A stretch of DNA of 64,000 nt from Acidobacteriota bacterium. Lineage in GTDB: Bacteria > Acidobacteriota > Blastocatellia > Pyrinomonadales > Pyrinomonadaceae. The notes under the pieces were generated by a model. The model saw only the letters and a program-made list of their open reading frames with translations. It was not told the DNA's origin and ran no database searches. Shown piece by piece: positions 24,090 through 33,777 of the stretch (positions within the stretch are counted from its first letter, which is position 1; each line of letters opens with the position of its first letter). Location: NCBI GenBank assembly GCA_025463135.1, contig JAOAPY010000024.1:62001-126000 (forward strand). The letters are read 5' to 3'. Made by a program: the position numbers and the translations under genes.

Positions 24090-25679
24090 TCACCGTCTCG
24101 TAAAAATCACAGCCTGATTGTCTTCAAAAACTTTTTGCCATCTCTGATCTTGCCGCAACAGGCTGGCGAGCGCGGCGTCGGGAGTGATCAGCACCGTACG
24201 CACACCATACTTGTCGAGTGAGTCCGACCATTGTGGTTCACCGGCGTGAGTGGCCATGAACTCTGAGAAGAATGCGTCGCCGTAGACATCAGCGCGGCCG
24301 TCAATGAAGACGCGATAGTCCGGATAGAGTTTCCAGATCAGATAACCACCCCAGTGGTATTCGTTGTAGACGGGTTGCGAAAGTTTATTAGCACGCATGA
24401 ACTCCAGGGCCGCCCTGGGAAACTTCTGCGCTTCAACCGCGGGCTGGTTGGCGATGGTCCGCTGCACCCGCACGAGCATCAACCCGAGAGGCACGACAAC
24501 CAGCAATAATATGTTGAGCGCGATCTTCAAACCGGCCTGCGCACCTACTGCTCGCACTTCCGGTTTGGTAAGCCACCGGCCCCAACGTTGTGATGTCAGC
24601 CAGATCCACGAATGCTCGGCGAATATCGGCACTGCGACCAAAACAAAGAAAGGAGCGTTACGTCCCGATCGCAGCATGGCCCAGGCAGTGCTCATCAACA
24701 ACAGCACCTGCGTAAACGTGATTCGCTTCCCTGACAACGCCAGCGCGCTAAAGGTCGCGAGAATTAACAGCGCCAGCGGCTGAAACATCAACTCGTGAAA
24801 GTTTGGCGTGCGCCACTCTTCGATGAACTTCATCATCGCCTGCGAGGTAAGGGTTTCGAAGGGATAAGAGTAGAGGCGCGCGCCGCTCGGATTCGCCAGC
24901 ACCGCCAGTCCACAGCTGAGTAATACCCAGACAAGCGGGCGTACACGATGCCAGACTTCGCTGAACGACTCGTGATCTACGAGCACTGCGTCCAACGACC
25001 TGCCGATGATCATCAACAATATAAGGACGAGACCGACTGCGAATCCCGCGTGCAGGTTTACCCAGAGAGCCATTAACGGAACGAGCCACCAAGTTGAACG
25101 GTTGTTGTGATCTCTGTGGGAGCGTTCCAGCAGGACAAGAAAGACGCTGGCAAAGAGAAATGAGAACACCTGTGGTCGTACGCCCCAGGTCGGCCCGGCG
25201 GCTAAGGCTCCGAGCAGTACCGCCGCACCGGCAATGTACACGTGACCGGCTCGCCTGGCACATTGGCGATAGGTAAGAGTGAACCCGGCGGTGATCAGCA
25301 GAGAGAAGGTGACAATCAAACCGCCGAAGCCAACCGCGCGGTAGACTGAATAGATGAATACTTCGGCTAGCCATTCATGAGTGATCCACTTTTTCCCGGC
25401 GAATATCGTCGAGAAGATGTCCGTCTTTGGGATGCTCCCGCTTTCCACCAGGTACTGTCCAGTCTTTAGGTGCCACCAGAAATCAGGATCGATGATCTGA
25501 CGTGTAGCCAGCGTAAAGATCAACAGCATGAATACGAAAGCCAGCAGCGCCCGCGCAGAGAGATAGGATTCGATGCCCTTTTCCTGACCCGCCTCCGAAG
25601 CGATCATCGGCCGCACTGCCACATCAAGCAGCTCTAACGGGGCATCTTGCGAGATATTTTGTAAGTTGGCAGGCGTCAT
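24090..25679 (-). CDS. large polytopic membrane protein, possible GT-C-like glycosyltransferase
   Basis: A 529-residue protein with about ten to twelve hydrophobic segments from residue 42 to about 410, followed by a soluble C-terminal part of about 110 residues. An early loop reads IIDPDFWWHLKTGQYLVESG (62-81), containing an Asp-rich D-P-D-x-W-W-H motif like the first loop of GT-C enzymes. The C-terminus has VFIDGRADVYGD, common to this uncharacterised membrane family. Lipid-linked sugar transfer is the most natural guess, not shown. The downstream end faces the Tad control region. Confidence 0.7.
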   Translation of the reverse strand: MTPANLQNISQDAPLELLDVAVRPMIASEAGQEKGIESYLSARALLAFVFMLLIFTLATRQIIDPDFWWHLKTGQYLVESGSIPKTDIFSTIFAGKKWITHEWLAEVFIYSVYRAVGFGGLIVTFSLLITAGFTLTYRQCARRAGHVYIAGAAVLLGALAAGPTWGVRPQVFSFLFASVFLVLLERSHRDHNNRSTWWLVPLMALWVNLHAGFAVGLVLILLMIIGRSLDAVLVDHESFSEVWHRVRPLVWVLLSCGLAVLANPSGARLYSYPFETLTSQAMMKFIEEWRTPNFHELMFQPLALLILATFSALALSGKRITFTQVLLLMSTAWAMLRSGRNAPFFVLVAVPIFAEHSWIWLTSQRWGRWLTKPEVRAVGAQAGLKIALNILLLVVVPLGLMLVRVQRTIANQPAVEAQKFPRAALEFMRANKLSQPVYNEYHWGGYLIWKLYPDYRVFIDGRADVYGDAFFSEFMATHAGEPQWSDSLDKYGVRTVLITPDAALASLLRQDQRWQKVFEDNQAVIFTRR

Positions 25680-25951
25680 GTACAGATTGATTTACTGATG
25701 CGGTCCCTTCATGTCCGACTGGAATCGCTTCTCGCCGCAGAGCGGCGGAATGTTTATAGATCGCGTTAGAAGAAGGGGCCTTCGCTCCGGAGAAGCGCAA
25801 TGTGTCTCCGCGCATCCAGGTATTTCGCACCGGAGCTTTAATGTCGTTTGGCGTCCTGGTTCGATAAACATTGCGTCCCTCCGGGACTAAAGCAATCTCG
25901 CTCTATTAGGTGAAACGTCCTCACCAGTGTCGAGAATTTTGAGAGATAGAA
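25680..25951. repeat. gap with CATTGCGTCCCTCCGGGAC-type palindromic repeat
   Basis: The gap holds paired sequences around GCATTGCG / CGCAATG and GTCCCTCCGGGAC (about 25873-25886), typical of a degraded REP-like element. No gene is credible here. Confidence 0.45.
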
Positions 25952-27841
25952 CTAACGAAGGCTGCTCCTGATCATTTGGACATTCACGCTCGCCTCGCCG
26001 GCGCGCAACTTCAGCCGATAAAGCCTGTAATGACCTACTTGTTCGCCGCCATCGCGCTCATACCAGCGATCCAGGTTCGTAAGATTTCGCTCCTCAGCGA
26101 CTGGCATTACCAAATAGGAAAGCTCTGTCCGGGTCGCACAGTCAAGAGTGAATGAGGCGCAATAGTCCGCGTACTGCTTTAGCTCGTTTTCGAGTTCGGC
26201 GGCGCTGATGGGCTTCGGATTCAGACTTAACCCTTTGATGGTGCGCTCGAAACCAAAGAGGCCGGCAGTGAAGCCATATTGCCGTTCGTTTCCGAGAATA
26301 TTCCGCAGTTGGGCGGGCGTAATTCCGGTGTAGTAAAGATATTGATAAAAACGTTCCTTGCTTTCAGAGACAGTGACGCCGGAGAAAACCAACATATGCG
26401 GCGCCCAAAGCACCGCTTGCGAGGAACTCGTGGGCAAACCATCAGCGGCTAATAAGTCCGTCAACAGAATCGTCGACTGAGGCTGTTCTCGTTTTCTTTG
26501 ACCCAGGTTGGCGAGCGTCTCAAGCCGTAAGCTAACTACCCTGGCGTCGTCGAGACTCCGATCAAATTCCATACTGCGCCTGGTCGCCACAACCGTTTCA
26601 TAACTGCCCCATTCAAATGCCGCTATGGCCAGCCACAGAACCGCCTTGCGACGCATCCTGACGGACGAGCCTGCCGGTGTCTTCACTACCATAGCCAGGA
26701 CCAGCATCAGCGAGATGAGTGCCGAGTAATTAGCCACAAACATTTCATAGTGAAGCGGCTGTAACGATCTTCCCGTGATCATCTGCTGATTGAATACGAC
26801 GAAGGGCAGCAGCGCGAACGACATGGCAAAGAGAGTTCTTATGTCTCGCCCACCTACTACTTTGCGACGCATTAACCACGCCAGCAGTACTAGAACTGCA
26901 AGCGAAATCAATTCCGGAAGGCGGAATAAGTCGGGCCGGTGGGATAACTCGAGGGCCTGCACTGCATCCAGACTCGCAGCGCGATGCGCATACAAGCCAG
27001 CCAGTGGAATCAGCGTCAGAAGAGAAACAAACCCGGTGATGCCGAAGGTTTTTAGATGGCCTTGCCAGCCTGGCGGCCTGGCTATCACCCACAACAGAAA
27101 TACACAAGCAAGCCAGGCTGCGGCACCGGTCCAAAGATAAACGTACGAATAGACCAGCAGGCCAAACACAATACCCGCACCGGTCGCGAAGGCGGCCGCT
27201 GCCAATCTGTTCTTCAGGGTGACGGTCTGCCAAATGATGACGAAAAAAAGCAGGAACAACGGAAACGCCGCGGCCGGTTGATAGCGCCGCAGAAACATCA
27301 AGTAGTTGTAAAGCGGCTCTCCGCCAACTATTCCTGCCGGCAATCCGTGTCCACCCGCCACAGTCCCCAAACACAAGACGACGATCGTTCCGGCGGCCGC
27401 CACACCATCGTCACGCGTCGCCAGCGCCAATAACCAGAAGAGGACCAGTGAAGCTGCTCCGGCAGTCAGGGGCGTGAGTACAATGAAAGCTGTCGCCGCC
27501 GAAACACCGAACGCGCGCGCCGTAAAGGCGATCAGATAAGCCGGAACAAACTGAATTGAGAACAATGACTCGGGCTGTTGATTCCCGGCTGTGTCATCGC
27601 GTCCGCTGTAGGGATCGTTTCGTCTTGGCCGGCCCGCCATCAACGCGTTGACATACGCGGAATAGGCAACCTCATCGCCCACGCCTTCGATGGCCGCATA
27701 GGAACCGTTCCATTCCGCGCCCCTGCTTAGGCGGAAGTGAGTATGCGGGTAAAGAGAGAGCGCTATCATCGCCAACATGGCCAGCACGCCCCAACGCCAA
27801 CGAATATGCGTTTCTTCTCTCAAAGAAATTCCTGTCGTCAA
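25952..27841 (-). CDS. large polytopic membrane protein of unknown function
   Basis: A 629-residue protein with about twelve hydrophobic segments between residues 18 and 425, then a soluble C-terminal domain of about 200 residues. The first loop contains GVGDEVAYSAYVNALMAGRP (53-72), with Asp/Glu positions reminiscent of GT-C-type membrane glycosyltransferases. The start is TTG 27841, whose TTGA overlaps the stop of the upstream M50 gene, so translation is coupled. The neighbouring 529-residue membrane protein is similar in architecture. I cannot assign a substrate. Confidence 0.75.
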   Translation of the reverse strand: MTTGISLREETHIRWRWGVLAMLAMIALSLYPHTHFRLSRGAEWNGSYAAIEGVGDEVAYSAYVNALMAGRPRRNDPYSGRDDTAGNQQPESLFSIQFVPAYLIAFTARAFGVSAATAFIVLTPLTAGAASLVLFWLLALATRDDGVAAAGTIVVLCLGTVAGGHGLPAGIVGGEPLYNYLMFLRRYQPAAAFPLFLLFFVIIWQTVTLKNRLAAAAFATGAGIVFGLLVYSYVYLWTGAAAWLACVFLLWVIARPPGWQGHLKTFGITGFVSLLTLIPLAGLYAHRAASLDAVQALELSHRPDLFRLPELISLAVLVLLAWLMRRKVVGGRDIRTLFAMSFALLPFVVFNQQMITGRSLQPLHYEMFVANYSALISLMLVLAMVVKTPAGSSVRMRRKAVLWLAIAAFEWGSYETVVATRRSMEFDRSLDDARVVSLRLETLANLGQRKREQPQSTILLTDLLAADGLPTSSSQAVLWAPHMLVFSGVTVSESKERFYQYLYYTGITPAQLRNILGNERQYGFTAGLFGFERTIKGLSLNPKPISAAELENELKQYADYCASFTLDCATRTELSYLVMPVAEERNLTNLDRWYERDGGEQVGHYRLYRLKLRAGEASVNVQMIRSSLR

Positions 27842-28341
27842 TGAACGCGCAATACCCTAATTAACAGCGCCGAGAATAGGACCAGGCTCAGCACGCTGCC
27901 GGCGATGGTGAAGGTCCACTCAACCAGCGGGCTCTTGCGACCCAATGCACCCCGCAGCATGACCATGCCGCACTTCCACCCATCCTGCTGATAAAGTGGC
28001 AGAATGTTCGTGGCTGCTAATAGAAAGTTCATCAGGCTGAAACGAGTGCCGCTGGTGGCAGTCGCCGCCAACAGATTAGCGATTATGCCGGCCAAAAGAA
28101 TCAAGACCTGCTGAGGAAGCGGCCGCTGCTGCAGTTCACTCAAATCAAAACGTACATACGCACCAACCGGTAAAAGACGCACTCCAAAATCTATCTTTCG
28201 GCATTGAAACCCGAAGAGGATTCGGCCCCAGCCCAGACCAAATTCGGTTACGGTCACGCCGCAAGCGCGCGCGGCTGCTAAGTGTGCCGCTTCATGGAGC
28301 AGGAGGGCGAGCAGGAAATATGCGAGGCTGGAAATGATCAT
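27838..28341 (-). CDS. minimal M50-type membrane metallopeptidase homologue
   Basis: A 167-residue integral membrane protein with the zinc motif HEAAH (16-20) in the first helix. NILPLYQQDGWK near 111-122 stands where site-2 proteases carry the N-P-x-x-D-G motif. Three to four membrane segments are present and no PDZ domain. Genuine S2P proteases cut membrane-bound substrates in the bilayer. The short form could be an active mini-protease or a degenerate one. It overlaps the next gene by 4 bases, so it probably works with that large membrane protein. Confidence 0.75.
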   Translation of the reverse strand: MIISSLAYFLLALLLHEAAHLAAARACGVTVTEFGLGWGRILFGFQCRKIDFGVRLLPVGAYVRFDLSELQQRPLPQQVLILLAGIIANLLAATATSGTRFSLMNFLLAATNILPLYQQDGWKCGMVMLRGALGRKSPLVEWTFTIAGSVLSLVLFSALLIRVLRVH

Positions 28342-28372
28342 TTGTAAATTCGGGGACAGGCCTATTCATCAA

Positions 28373-28391
28373 GTTGCGCAACAAATTGTTG
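28373..28391. promoter_or_regulatory. overlapping palindromes GTTGCGCAAC and CAACAAATTGTTG
   Basis: Two overlapping perfect palindromes (28373-28382 and 28379-28391) lie between the activator stop codon and the M50 gene start, in a position fit for an operator of the M50 gene. Low certainty. Confidence 0.3.
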
Positions 28392-28416
28392 GGAAGCTAA
28401 CCGACGTGGTCAAAGG

Positions 28417-29961
28417 TCAGATATGCGGGGTGCGGAATTGCAAGCCGGGCTCAGTATCTTCCTGCAGAAATTCACCTACATCGATTGCCAGTCGCTTCAG
28501 CTTTTTATAGAGCGTCTGGCGCGAGCCCAACCCCAGGGCCGCACTTGTGCGGGCGACATTACAGTCGTGCTCTTTGAGTGTTTGGGTTATTACTCGTCGT
28601 TCGTAATCGTCCAGCAACTGCTCCAAACTGCGTTCAGCTTCATTCACTTCTCCCGGCTGTGCGTTGACCGGTAGAATCCGCGGGTTAATGTGATTTCTTC
28701 CGATGTAACTATTTTCTTCCGCATACAGCACCAGCCGCTCAATCTCCGCGGCCAGCTCACGCACATTTCCCGGCCACGAATATGCCTCGAGCGCGCGAAT
28801 AGCATCACCGGTGATGCCTGCAATCCGGCGATCATTGCGCCGCGAATAGTGGGTCAGGAAATGCGAGATGAGCACTGCCGCGTCCTCAGGGCGGTCGCGC
28901 AGAGGGGGCACTGAGATTTGCAGGCTCGCGATGCGATAGTAAAGGTCCTCGCGAAAGACCCTTTGACGAATCAACCCCTCGAGTCCTTTGTGGGTGGCAG
29001 CTATTACCCGCACGTTTACTTTTCTCGGCGCACTCTCACCGAGCGTATGAACTTCGCCCTCCTGCAAAAAGCGGAGCAGCTTTGGCTGCAAAGGCAGAGG
29101 CAGATCGCCAATCTCATCCAGAAACAGCGTGCCATTCTCGGCAGCTCGGATCAGACCCTGACTCTCGTTGAGCGCGCCGGTAAAGCTTCCCTTCCGGTGA
29201 CCAAACAGGATGCTCTCCACCAGTTCGGCAGGGACCGCTGAGCAGTTAAAGGGAATGAACTCCCGGTCAGATCTCTTGCTCAACCGATGAATCGCCCGGG
29301 CGATCAATTCTTTTCCGGTTCCCGACTCGCCGGTTATGAGGACTGCCGATTCAGAATCCTTGATGCGCTCCACCGCCAGGGCGACGGTCGCCATTGATCG
29401 GCTGGCGAAGATCATTCCCGGAAGACGCGCTGGCTGAAGCGGAAGCTGTGGTTCGCACTGGATCGCCAGGGGCGGTTCAGCTTTTGTTACCGCATATGCG
29501 TGCGCGAGTTGGGTAACATTGATTATTGATCTGAGACTTCGCGCCTGTGGCGCGTTGAGTGGCCGCACACAACGAGCATAAATCGCCGCACCCTCACGGA
29601 AGGATGACGTCGCCGCCAGGGGTAAACATATTGCCAGGTCCCCGGCCTTTATTTCCGTTCTGCTGCTGCTCACAGCCAGAGTGTCAGCCACCACCTGAGC
29701 AGCTTCGTCGAGCTCATCGCTATTTAGACCTTCGGCCCACTTCACTCGCGGTCGTTCGCCAAGCGGGACTGCCCAGATGGAAAGCCCATAGGTGGGAGTC
29801 AAAGCCTCTACGGCGAGGCTAAGCTTCAACATCGCCTCGTAAAGGAACTCCGGACCGGCGAGCGCTGCTTCGCATACGGATCTGACGATGGCATCGACCG
29901 GCAGAATGCTACGATCGCTTAAGACGGAATCGGAAGTCGCGGAATCAGGGGAATCGAACAT
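28417..29961 (-). CDS. sigma-54-dependent transcriptional activator with N-terminal GAF-like domain
   Basis: A 514-residue bacterial enhancer-binding protein. Residues about 20-160 look like a GAF-type sensor with no receiver phospho-site. The AAA+ domain has Walker A GESGTGKE (211-218), the sigma-54 contact loop GSFTGA (258-263; the usual loop is GAFTGA), Walker B LFLDE (280-284) and the SWPGNVREL motif. A Fis-type helix-turn-helix, CNVARTSAALGLGSRQTLYKK (quoted in part, about 470-490), ends the regulatory core. It should switch on sigma-54 promoters in response to a small ligand or redox signal. The only good -24/-12 site I see in the window is in front of the Tad operon 5 kb away. Confidence 0.92.
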   Translation of the reverse strand: MFDSPDSATSDSVLSDRSILPVDAIVRSVCEAALAGPEFLYEAMLKLSLAVEALTPTYGLSIWAVPLGERPRVKWAEGLNSDELDEAAQVVADTLAVSSSRTEIKAGDLAICLPLAATSSFREGAAIYARCVRPLNAPQARSLRSIINVTQLAHAYAVTKAEPPLAIQCEPQLPLQPARLPGMIFASRSMATVALAVERIKDSESAVLITGESGTGKELIARAIHRLSKRSDREFIPFNCSAVPAELVESILFGHRKGSFTGALNESQGLIRAAENGTLFLDEIGDLPLPLQPKLLRFLQEGEVHTLGESAPRKVNVRVIAATHKGLEGLIRQRVFREDLYYRIASLQISVPPLRDRPEDAAVLISHFLTHYSRRNDRRIAGITGDAIRALEAYSWPGNVRELAAEIERLVLYAEENSYIGRNHINPRILPVNAQPGEVNEAERSLEQLLDDYERRVITQTLKEHDCNVARTSAALGLGSRQTLYKKLKRLAIDVGEFLQEDTEPGLQFRTPHI

Positions 29962-30629
29962 TTAAAGCCCTTCATGGACCTTTGGCCATTCATAGTTGAT
30001 TTGCCTGGCGAGAGGGAAGGGGGCAGGGTCAAACAAACCTGGCTTCTTACGAGTACAACTTACTATGAGTCGGGATTTCCAAGACACGCGAATAGCCGGC
30101 AGCGGCCACTGGTCAGCGAGTCTAGAGCCAACAGAATCACGTGTCAACAAGTTTCAACACAAGCCTGGTAAAAGGAACTTCCTGTACGCCTTGCGTTCGC
30201 CCTCTCCATGCTTAAGCGCGCTTAAGTTGAAGTAACTATTCAGCTTACAGCCCTCAAACACTACCCCAAAAATAACTTTACAGCCTTAAGCACTGGTGCT
30301 AACCTCCGGCAACCTTGCCGCTAACTTATTGACAGGCAACGGATTGGCAATTGAACTCCGGCACACTCCATTGGGGTCTGGAGATTTCAAAGACGCGTTA
30401 TCTTGTGGTTTTTGCGAATAGTGAATTAAGCAGCTCCTTAAATGCTAAACGACTATTTAGCTCGCAATTCCAGGATAGCAGCGAAATTGCCATCGAACCG
30501 ACGCCTTCCGGCTCTCAGTTGGACAAGGTAAACCGCTCTTCAATTTGAAAACCACCGCGAATCAGGTTTCGAGCGCGAAACCATCGTTCGCGTTGAGTAA
30601 TTCGGACCGCACGGACATGGAGGTGCTCC
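29962..30629. other. 668-base gap, no gene supported
   Basis: The gap separates the divergent sigma-54 activator and the FtsB-like gene. Short frames on both strands lack ribosome sites and overlap each other. A TTGACA at 30329-30334 has no good -10 partner. TTAAGCGCGCTTAA is a 14-base palindrome near 30213-30226. Promoters of both flanking genes must lie here but I cannot place them firmly. Confidence 0.5.
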
Positions 30630-31046
30630 TTGAGCAGGGTAGCGAATACTTACTGGGTTGACGACCGCATTCGTTCGCAGCGTGTAGTGCCGCGAACCGC
30701 ATCAACTCTGCCAACAGTAAAGGAACTCTCAATCGAGATCATCGGTACGCGGGCTGAGGTCCGGCGGCGAGGCGGGATCATACCTTCCTGGGTAATCCTG
30801 GGAATGATCATGTTGGCTACTTTCAGCGTCTGCGTGACAGTGACCATTCGCACTCATGGAGAAGCATCGGCGGCTTCGTCGCAATTTGCAAAAGTACAGC
30901 AGGACGTTGACGCGCTGCGTCGCGGGAATGCAGTCCTGCAGAGTGAAATAAGGCGCTTGAGCTCTGATCCAAAGGCTATTGAGTCCGCCGCCCGGTCGCA
31001 GCTTAACATGGCGCGAGCTAATGAGATTATTGTACCGGTCGAATGA
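30630..31046 (+). CDS. FtsB/FtsL-like septum formation protein
   Basis: A 138-residue single-pass membrane protein starting at TTG 30630, with GGAGG 6 bases upstream. A basic cytoplasmic N-terminus of ~50 residues is followed by one membrane span (IPSWVILGMIMLATFSVCVTVTI split, about 51-73). A coiled coil follows (FAKVQQDVDALRRGNAVLQSEIRR, about 84-107), then the motif DPKAIESAARSQLNMARANEIIV, which matches the DivIC/FtsB pattern of D-P-x-x-I-E-x-x-A-R-x-x-L-x-M. These proteins link early and late divisome proteins. It is followed by a hairpin terminator. Confidence 0.75.
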   Translation: MSRVANTYWVDDRIRSQRVVPRTASTLPTVKELSIEIIGTRAEVRRRGGIIPSWVILGMIMLATFSVCVTVTIRTHGEASAASSQFAKVQQDVDALRRGNAVLQSEIRRLSSDPKAIESAARSQLNMARANEIIVPVE

Positions 31047-31155
31047 GCAATTGGGGTGCTCGTTCGCAGCCCGGCGCGGCAATCATTTTCATCCGCCCGT
31101 TGCCTACCGTAAGTCCCCTGCTTGAAGCCACGTATCTCGGGTCCCTGCCGTTGTG

Positions 31156-31188
31156 GCGCGGCTGTGATGAAGTCATCACGGCCGCGCT
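31156..31188 (+). terminator. hairpin terminator after the FtsB-like gene
   Basis: GCGCGGCTGTGATGA and TCATCACGGCCGCGC form a 15-bp stem with one G-T pair and a very short loop, followed by CTCCTTTCC. The T-run is weak. It lies about 110 bases after the FtsB-like stop and before the mutase promoter. Confidence 0.6.
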
Positions 31189-31225
31189 CCTTTCCTGCAA
31201 GTCATACAACTCAGATAATTGCAAT

Positions 31226-31254
31226 TTGACACTCAAATAGTCGTCATCTAATAT
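31226..31254 (+). promoter_or_regulatory. predicted sigma-70 promoter of the methylmalonyl-CoA mutase operon
   Basis: A perfect TTGACA (31226-31231), exactly 17 bases, then TAATAT (31249-31254). Expected start near 31261, about 32 bases before the mutase ATG, with GAGAGG as the ribosome site. Confidence 0.65.
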
Positions 31255-31292
31255 CGAACTCCGCCTTATTCGCACAATCACCAGAGAGGTTT

Positions 31293-32975
31293 ATGGCTGA
31301 AATCAAAGAGATCTCTTCTCCGGAGCAAGCCGAACTCGAACGCTGGGAAAGGGAGACACTTGCGCCGGCTCTAAAGAAGACGCCGGAAGCTAAGAAGCGA
31401 TTTGAAAGTGTCTCACTCGATGAAGTAAACCGCCTCTATAGTCCCGCGGATCTAATCGAGAACGATACAGCGCGCGATATTTCCTTTCCTGGGGAGTTCC
31501 CCTACACCCGCGGCATTCATCCCACCGGTTATCGCGGCAAGCTTTGGACGATGCGGCAATTCGCCGGCTTCAGCACGCCGGAAGAAACCAATGCGCGCTT
31601 CAAATACCTGCTTGCCCAGGGTCAAACAGGTCTTTCGGTAGCTTACGATCTGCCCACGTTGATGGGCTACGACGCTGATTCACCACTAGCCGAAGGTGAA
31701 GTAGGAAAGTGCGGGGTCGCGGTGTCATCACTCGCAGACATGGAAGCGTTGTTCGACGGCATTCCGCTCGAGGGGGTGACGGTTTCGCAAACGATCAATG
31801 CGCCAGCCTCTGTGTTTCTCGCCATGTATCTGGTGGTCGCCGAAAAACAAGGCGCTGACTGGAAGAAGATTTCGGGAACGTTACAGAACGATATTCTCAA
31901 GGAATACATAGCTCAGAAGGAGTGGATCTATCCGATTCGGCCGGCGATGAAGCTGGTAACGGACACTTTTGAGTTCTGCACCCAGCAGGTGCCCCGTTAC
32001 AATCCGGTATCGGTGAGCGGGTATCACATTCGTGAAGCAGGTGCGACAGCCACCCAGGAACTCGCGTTTACCTTGCGGGATGGAATTGAGTATGTGGACT
32101 GGGGCGTGAAGGCCGGCTTGCCAACGGACGAGTTCGTTCCCCGTATATCGTTCTTTTTCAATGCCCACAACGATTTTTTTGAAGAGATCGCGAAGTACCG
32201 GGCTGCCCGGCGTATTTGGTCCCGCGCAATGCGCGATCGGTTTGGCTCCTCCAATGAACGAACTCTCAAGATGCGCTTTCACACGCAGACTGCGGGAGTC
32301 TCGCTCACGGTGCAACAGCCGCTGAATAACATCGTGCGGGTAGCCATCCAGGCGTTGGCAGGTGTGCTTGGCGGCACACAGAGTCTGCACACGGATTCCT
32401 ATGACGAGGCGCTCGCGCTGCCGACGGATCGCGCGGCACTGATTGCCTTGCGCACACAACAGATAATCGCCGAAGAAACCGGCGTGGCAAATACGATCGA
32501 TCCTTTGGGCGGCTCATATTTCATTGAAGCATTGACGGATAAGATGGAGAGCGCAGCGCTTGATTACTTTGAAAAGATCGATGCCATGGGTGGCATGGTC
32601 GAGGCTATTGAAAAGGGATTTCCACAACGTGAAATCCAGGATTCAGCTTATCGCTATCAAAAGGCTGTCGAGCGCGGCGAGCAAACCATCGTGGGAGTCA
32701 ACAAGTATCAGATGGACGGAGAGTCGACAGAGATTACCACTTTGGTAATCGATGAATCGGTGCGCGAGCATCAAATTGAGCGATTGCAGAAGACTCGCGA
32801 CCGGCGCGACGGCGGCGCCGTCGCAAACGCTCTGAACAGGTTGCGAACTGCCGCGCAACAGAACGAGAACACAATGCCCGCGACGATTGAAGCGGTCCGC
32901 GCTTATGCTTCGCTTGGTGAGATTTGCTCCGCGTTGCGAGATATTTACGGAGTGTATGAGGAACCCGCGTTCTAA
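31293..32975 (+). CDS. mcmA1: methylmalonyl-CoA mutase, catalytic (large) subunit
   Basis: A 560-residue TIM-barrel subunit of the B12-dependent mutase, which converts (R)-methylmalonyl-CoA to succinyl-CoA. The substrate and barrel signature [21 protein letters not shown] (about 66-86) is followed by [44 protein letters not shown] and [17 protein letters not shown]. The active-site Tyr and His contexts (YDLPT, HIREAG) are present. It lacks the B12-binding domain, which is encoded by a separate gene 0.8 kb downstream, as in the two-subunit type. It may also be another acyl-CoA mutase such as isobutyryl-CoA mutase, but the RGIHPTMY-like start fits MCM. Confidence 0.92.
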   Translation: MAEIKEISSPEQAELERWERETLAPALKKTPEAKKRFESVSLDEVNRLYSPADLIENDTARDISFPGEFPYTRGIHPTGYRGKLWTMRQFAGFSTPEETNARFKYLLAQGQTGLSVAYDLPTLMGYDADSPLAEGEVGKCGVAVSSLADMEALFDGIPLEGVTVSQTINAPASVFLAMYLVVAEKQGADWKKISGTLQNDILKEYIAQKEWIYPIRPAMKLVTDTFEFCTQQVPRYNPVSVSGYHIREAGATATQELAFTLRDGIEYVDWGVKAGLPTDEFVPRISFFFNAHNDFFEEIAKYRAARRIWSRAMRDRFGSSNERTLKMRFHTQTAGVSLTVQQPLNNIVRVAIQALAGVLGGTQSLHTDSYDEALALPTDRAALIALRTQQIIAEETGVANTIDPLGGSYFIEALTDKMESAALDYFEKIDAMGGMVEAIEKGFPQREIQDSAYRYQKAVERGEQTIVGVNKYQMDGESTEITTLVIDESVREHQIERLQKTRDRRDGGAVANALNRLRTAAQQNENTMPATIEAVRAYASLGEICSALRDIYGVYEEPAF

Positions 32976-32982
32976 TTTTGCA

Positions 32983-33777
32983 ATGAGCAAGATGCCCCTC
33001 AGAAAATTCATTTGTCTGACCTTCCTGGCAACCATTCTCGGCAATACGGCGCACAGTCAGAATACAATTCAACCCGGCACTGCCGTCATTCAACAACGCA
33101 GAATCGTATTAACTCGCTCTCGCACGGTTGCGAGGGAATTTCCGGATCGCAAGACAGCTATTATTCGCTACCCGGTCGTAAAAGGACTCGAAGATGCCGA
33201 AGTGCTGCGTAAGGTTCAAAAGCTTCTGGCAGTGGAAAATGCGTTTGGATCCACGCTAAAAGAATATCGCGAAGATGCCTGGCTGACCGATATCAACTAC
33301 AAAGTCGGATACAACCGGAACTACTTACTGGACGTCATGTTTTCGCAGAGTGGCATGGGCGCTTATCCGGATACACAAACAAAGCACTTTCTTATTGATC
33401 TGAAGAGCGGTTCAGTAATAAAGGCGGCCGACGCTTTCAACGCTAATCTGTTGGCAAGGCTGGCCTCGTTGGTAAACGCAAAATTGCAGAATGAAGTACG
33501 GGCCACTATTCGGCGATTTGAAGGTGACAAGGACTCCTCGGCGGAGGAAAAAGAATCTCTACGCTCAACGTTCGCGGACTTGAGATTTACAGAAGAGAAC
33601 CTCGACGAATTTTCGGTAAGTCCCCGGGGAATTACATTCTTATTCGACGCCGGCTTTCCCCACGCAATCCGGGCACTGCAACCTGCCGGACAGTATTTCT
33701 TTCCTTTTTCAACACTTCAGACGTATATCAAGCGCGATGGACCTCTCGGTGTCCTTCGTGCGGGAAACTTGAAATGA
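32983..33777 (+). CDS. secreted protein of unknown function, between the mutase subunits
   Basis: A 264-residue protein from ATG 32983, 7 bases after the mutase stop; a longer frame overlapping the mutase end is rejected. It has a signal peptide ([18 protein letters not shown], ending near residue 23). The mature part includes [37 protein letters not shown] (about 107-143, quoted in part), the layout of the DUF3298/RsiV-like extracytoplasmic fold. Its stop overlaps the next gene by ATGA, so it is tightly coupled to the B12-binding subunit. Its presence between two cytoplasmic enzyme subunits is surprising and unexplained. Confidence 0.75.
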   Translation: MSKMPLRKFICLTFLATILGNTAHSQNTIQPGTAVIQQRRIVLTRSRTVAREFPDRKTAIIRYPVVKGLEDAEVLRKVQKLLAVENAFGSTLKEYREDAWLTDINYKVGYNRNYLLDVMFSQSGMGAYPDTQTKHFLIDLKSGSVIKAADAFNANLLARLASLVNAKLQNEVRATIRRFEGDKDSSAEEKESLRSTFADLRFTEENLDEFSVSPRGITFLFDAGFPHAIRALQPAGQYFFPFSTLQTYIKRDGPLGVLRAGNLK

